A DNA stretch of 64,000 nucleotides from Globodera rostochiensis (lineage: Eukaryota; Nematoda; Chromadorea; Rhabditida; Heteroderidae): the NCBI GenBank assembly GCA_018350325.1, contig JAEVLN010000035.1:114505-178504 (forward strand). The letters run 5' to 3'. The translations under genes and the position numbers were made by a program. The notes below the pieces were generated by a model that was not told where the DNA came from, did no database searches, and saw only the letters and a program-made list of their open reading frames with translations. How positions within the stretch are numbered: position 1 is the stretch's first letter; each line of letters begins with the position of its first letter. Positions 60,431 to 64,000 of the stretch are shown in pieces.

Positions 60431-61324
60431 ACCGTATTTCCTCTATTAGTAGCCCCGGGGCTTCTATTTTTCAACCCCCCCCCCCCTCGAGGGGGACTAC
60501 AATTAGAGGGGGGGCTTCAAATGGAGGGGGGGGGCTTCTATTTTTCAATGTATTTTTTAGAAAATTATACTCATATTTAAATTTTGATATTATTTTTGAA
60601 CCAAGTTAAATTTTTGTAATAACAAAAAAAACATCATAACAATAATAAAGTTTATAAAATTTAATTTAGATGTCCCCCCCCCCTTTTGGAAAAAGAAATT
60701 TAGTGTTTAATGTCGAGATAAACTAGCCTCTGTTTTGACCAATTCCGAAGACCGGACCGGAATTCAAACTTTTTTTTGGAAAATGCCATTTTTTCTTAAT
60801 TCACCATTTTAGACTCAAAGTTGCTCGTTTGCTTTTAAAAAGAATATAAAATGAAAGGCCGCTGACGGGCCGCCAACAGCGAGCATGCGGTGATCGGGTT
60901 TTTGTTAATAAGGTAGAAATTCCAAAATGGCATTTTCAAAAAAAAGTTTGAATTCCGGTCCGCGCTTCGGAATTGGTCGAAACGGAGGTCGGATTCGGAA
61001 TGTAGGAATTTGAACACAAACTTTTCAAGCCAGCCACGGCTTGCCTTAAATCGCACCTCTTCGTCACTCATTTTTGATTAATAAACACTTAATTTTAGTA
61101 CCTAAATGGTAATGTCGAAAAATAGGAACTTAGGTAGGTAGGTTACCTACTTGATAATTTTAAAGATAATTTTAAAAGCTCACGGCTAGGGGAGGCAAAC
61201 AAATGGAGGGGGGGCTACAAATGGAGGGGGGGCTTCTATTTTTCAATCACCCTCGAGAGGGGGCTACAATTAGAGGGGGGGGGGCTTCAAATAGAGGGGG
61301 GGCTACTAATAGAGGAAATACGGT
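60431..61324. mobile_element. Fold-back element with G-tract-rich ends
   Basis: Perfect 26-bp terminal inverted repeats (60431-60456 and 61299-61324; outer end ACCGTATTTCCTC). Next to them are repeated blocks of GAGGGGGGGCTTC/CTACAATTAGAG separated by runs of G or C. A second, inner inverted repeat has arms of about 66 bp (60729-60794 and 60921-60986). No clear target-site duplication is visible: TTATAC on the left, ATGATA on the right. No transposase is present. It is a DNA transposon of unassigned superfamily. Confidence 0.75.
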
Positions 61325-61329
61325 ATGAT

Positions 61330-63480
61330 ATTTTTTTAAATTCTAATTGGCGTATTTAAAAATTTATTCGCTGTAATTTAATGTAATATTGTTTGTTTAA
61401 TATAGAAATGGTTTTCTTTTTTTTAATTAAAGATATTGCTTTATATTAACAACCTTTGGTTTCCATATTGATTTAAATTTTTTTTCAAGTCTTAGTCAAA
61501 TTAGCGCGTCGGCCATTCCTTGAAAAGACGTCGTGCATTTGTCCCGAGGCTGAGAATTGTAAATTGTGCACCCCTGTCCACCATTGCGTCTGTTTGATTT
61601 CCGATTTGTTTAAATTTAAAAATGAATAAATGTGGTTGTGAGCAAATATAAATTTTTATCTAAAATTTATCAATTTATATTTTATTAACATTGTAATTTT
61701 TTACACAATTTTGTTAAAAAATTTAAAAGAATGTAATTTCATTAATAAAAAAATGTTTTATTTATTTATCCAAATTACCGATTTTTGATGTTTTTATAAA
61801 ATTAATTGGGTGTTTATTTTAGTATTTTTATCTTTTCTAATTAATTAAACATTCCAAATGTTTTCGTATAATGTTTATATAAAAAGCTTAAGTTAAGAGC
61901 ATTTATTTTCTTTGAATGCAGTAAAAAGATTATTTAATGGTGGTACCATTTAGTTATAAACGAATTGTGCAATTTGAAATAAATAAATTAATATCAATAT
62001 CATTTTATTTACCAAAGGAGTTATGATTTAATTAAAAGTGCTATTAATAAATTTTAGTAATTAAAAAACAAACTCTACTGCACTTTAACGCAACGGATAA
62101 ATTATAATAACAGAATGATAAAAAATTTGTATGTATAAATTTGAATATTTCATCAAAAGACTACCCTCCAAATATTCAACGGCGTAAAAAGGTATTAAAT
62201 AATGAATGTTAAAAAAATTCAATGTTACAACATTAACACCTTTAAAATCTTTATGGATTTTTTTATATTTTATCAAAAGCTACATAATAATATGAAAAAT
62301 TATTAATTTTCGATCACTATTCGCAAACAGTGATCAGATTAATTATTCCTTCTCCATTTATGTTATCTTCTTAATATTAGGGGGTAGTTGCAATTTAAAA
62401 TATTGCCTTTATTTGTAACAGGTCCTCCATTGTATCCAGCAGGCAATTCTGCAATGGTTTAACTTTGATACAAAGCGATTTCAAATTATTTATTTATCCT
62501 TTTATTTATAATGTATTTCATTATTATTAGAATTTAATTTTAAATAGTTTCCCAAACTGATTTGAAAATATCGCCAGATTCTGGGCATAATTATGTTATT
62601 GACCCACACTGACTTCACGATTGTAATGTAACATTTATGATTATTTTAATACACTTCTTTATTACGTTGACAAGTTACTTATTGTTATTACTTTTCGATA
62701 TTGATTCTAATTTTATTTGTAATGGCTATGATTATTCGAATTGTTATTTATTAATTTTATAAAATAGAAATACGAGAATATTTTCCTATTCTTTATTCTT
62801 TTTTTGCAGCGTGTTTATTTTAAAAGTACTCAATTATTATTTATTATACAGAGTATTGTTATCTGTTTACTTGATAAAATCAAAATGCACACTTTATAGT
62901 GTAAATATTAATTTAATTTGAGATTCATGATGAATTTGCTTTTCTATATTTTTTTAATAGAAAACATAGACACATTTGGATAATGACCAAATGTTATTTA
63001 GATACCTAAGACACAGCTTTTTTCCGCTCGATTATGATAACATCTTAAACGCATACATAATACCGTTTTGTACTTATGCTTTCATTTCCTTTTATATTTT
63101 TAAATTTAATATTAAGTATAAAAACTATTAATAATCCAGCCTAGAAACAAAAAAAAAATCGTAAATAATGATATATTCATAGAATTCGTCTAAACACAAC
63201 GCAATATAATTTTTAAAATACAAATACGCATAATAATAACTTTCCATTGTATGATAGTATTAAATTATAATTCTAATCCTAAAAATTATTAAGTCTGTTT
63301 TGGATCCAAATGGATATGACATCAAGCATCAACGACTGAGCCCAATGATCATAAAATTAATAAGAAGTTGGATGTATATAATATATTCAATAATTATGAT
63401 AATTTAAGTGCAGAGATTTTTGGTCAATTAAATATTAGGAAAATAAAATTAACATAATTTTTTGACAGTATATACCAATG
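61330..63480. other. A+T-rich, no feature found
   Basis: Simple A/T-rich DNA with short frames only. Confidence 0.6.
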
Positions 63481-63528
63481 TAGGACTCCGCCCGATATTC
63501 ATATTTCACCTTTTTTACATTTCGCCAA

Positions 63529-63789
63529 GTGGACCTTGTAACCCATTTTTTAGTGTTCCCTCTCTCATCGGGCTTTTTTAATCTCTTCACATCGTTTTTT
63601 ATTATTATCCTATCGCTTCACTGGCGTTGGAGACTTTTGGTTTTGAGTCCAATTTCCTTCTTGATAGTTTATTCATCGATTATATTATTGTTCGTCAATT
63701 TGGAAATATCCTCCGCTGTTTGTATTGCAATTGTTTTCATTTTGGTTTGGAAAGTAAAGCGTCTTTTAAAAGAAGCGGAATTAGTGTGA
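63529..63789 (+). CDS. 86-codon hydrophobic ORF
   Basis: Three predicted membrane stretches (FFNLFTSFFIIILSL; LLVLSPISFLIVYSSIILLF; SSAVCIAIVFILVW) and a basic tail KVKRLLKEAELV. It is the most membrane-protein-like frame in the window but is not recognised. It overlaps repeat material at both ends (tRNA-Ala-like pieces), which argues for caution. Confidence 0.2.
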   Translation: MDLVTHFLVFPLSSGFFNLFTSFFIIILSLHWRWRLLVLSPISFLIVYSSIILLFVNLEISSAVCIAIVFILVWKVKRLLKEAELV

Positions 63790-63821
63790 AGGGCCTGACT
63801 CCCGGACCGGAAAAAGTCCGA

Positions 63822-63874
63822 CGTGGTGGACCTTGTACCCACGCCTCTCGCAAGAAAGCGCTGTACTCTACCAA
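63822..63874 (-). repeat. Degenerate tRNA-Ala-like SINE fragment
   Basis: Read on the minus strand this shows GGTAGAG, then TTGCGAGAGG, then GTGGG-TACAAGG-TCCAC. The last part is a 5-bp T-arm with a 7-nt loop one base from the TTCRANN consensus. GGTAGAG and GCGAGAGG match the D-loop and anticodon-arm parts of tRNA-Ala as I recall it. The 5' acceptor and A-box portion is lost. The same T-loop core recurs near 63531-63545. It is probably a decayed SINE, not a functional tRNA. Confidence 0.4.
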
Positions 63875-64000
63875 AGTTTGTTTTTTTCATTAATCAATAA
63901 ATTGGGAAAAGTAGTGGAGAATGAATCACGGGAACCAAAATCTTTTTCGGCAGGCACAAAATTGGGGAGTTCATCAGAATAGGGAAGAGATTGAGGATCC

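Overview
This window looks like nuclear DNA of an A+T-rich eukaryote, probably an invertebrate animal. The background is roughly three-quarters or more A+T by eye. The mobile elements are an LTR retrotransposon primed by an initiator-Met-like tRNA, hAT-type miniature elements with 8-bp target duplications, and tRNA-promoter SINE-like units. The candidate short introns are GT...AG. I cannot name the species. Nothing prokaryotic is present: no operons, rRNA, CRISPR or dense ORFs. Apart from the retrotransposon gag and repeat artefacts, no reading frame exceeds about 136 codons. Candidate cellular genes are therefore short, possibly spliced, and low confidence.

Layout. 1-20,270 is A+T-rich intron-like or intergenic DNA with small GC-richer islands that carry short candidate exons: a possible C-type-lectin-like exon at 7.02 kb, a two-exon frame at 8.3-8.6 kb and a TGA-interrupted minus-strand frame at 12.7 kb. 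20,279-21,446 is a non-autonomous hAT element with an exact 8-bp target duplication; it contains a pol III SINE-like promoter and hairpin repeats. 21,949-25,319 is a young gag-only LTR retrotransposon: its two 430-bp LTRs differ at one base, it has a PBS and polypurine tract, and it has no pol. 26.9-27.3 kb is an unassigned GC-rich island.

33.6-37.9 kb is a repeat nest. It holds a second SINE-like unit, a duplicated module of about 0.9 kb, and inside the second copy a minisatellite of 50 units of 30 or 26 bp. 37.9-39.3 kb holds the best candidate cellular gene (three exons, 222 codons), with a 146-bp hAT MITE in its second intron. 42.9-48.9 kb carries a diverged direct segmental duplication, with a 75-bp GC-rich tandem repeat between the copies at 44.3 kb. 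55.2-55.6 kb is a third hAT MITE. 58.2-61.3 kb is another repeat nest: a 60/120-bp higher-order tandem repeat, a second short tandem repeat, two tandem copies of a dispersed repeat also seen at 34.5 kb, and a fold-back element with G-tract-rich ends. 61.3-64 kb returns to A+T-rich DNA with a degenerate tRNA-Ala-like SINE fragment near the end.

The most distinctive item is a family of short dispersed GC-rich hairpins (five copies across 47 kb) whose stem changes are partly compensatory. Most of the functional content is mobile and repetitive DNA, and no pathway can be reconstructed from the cellular frames.
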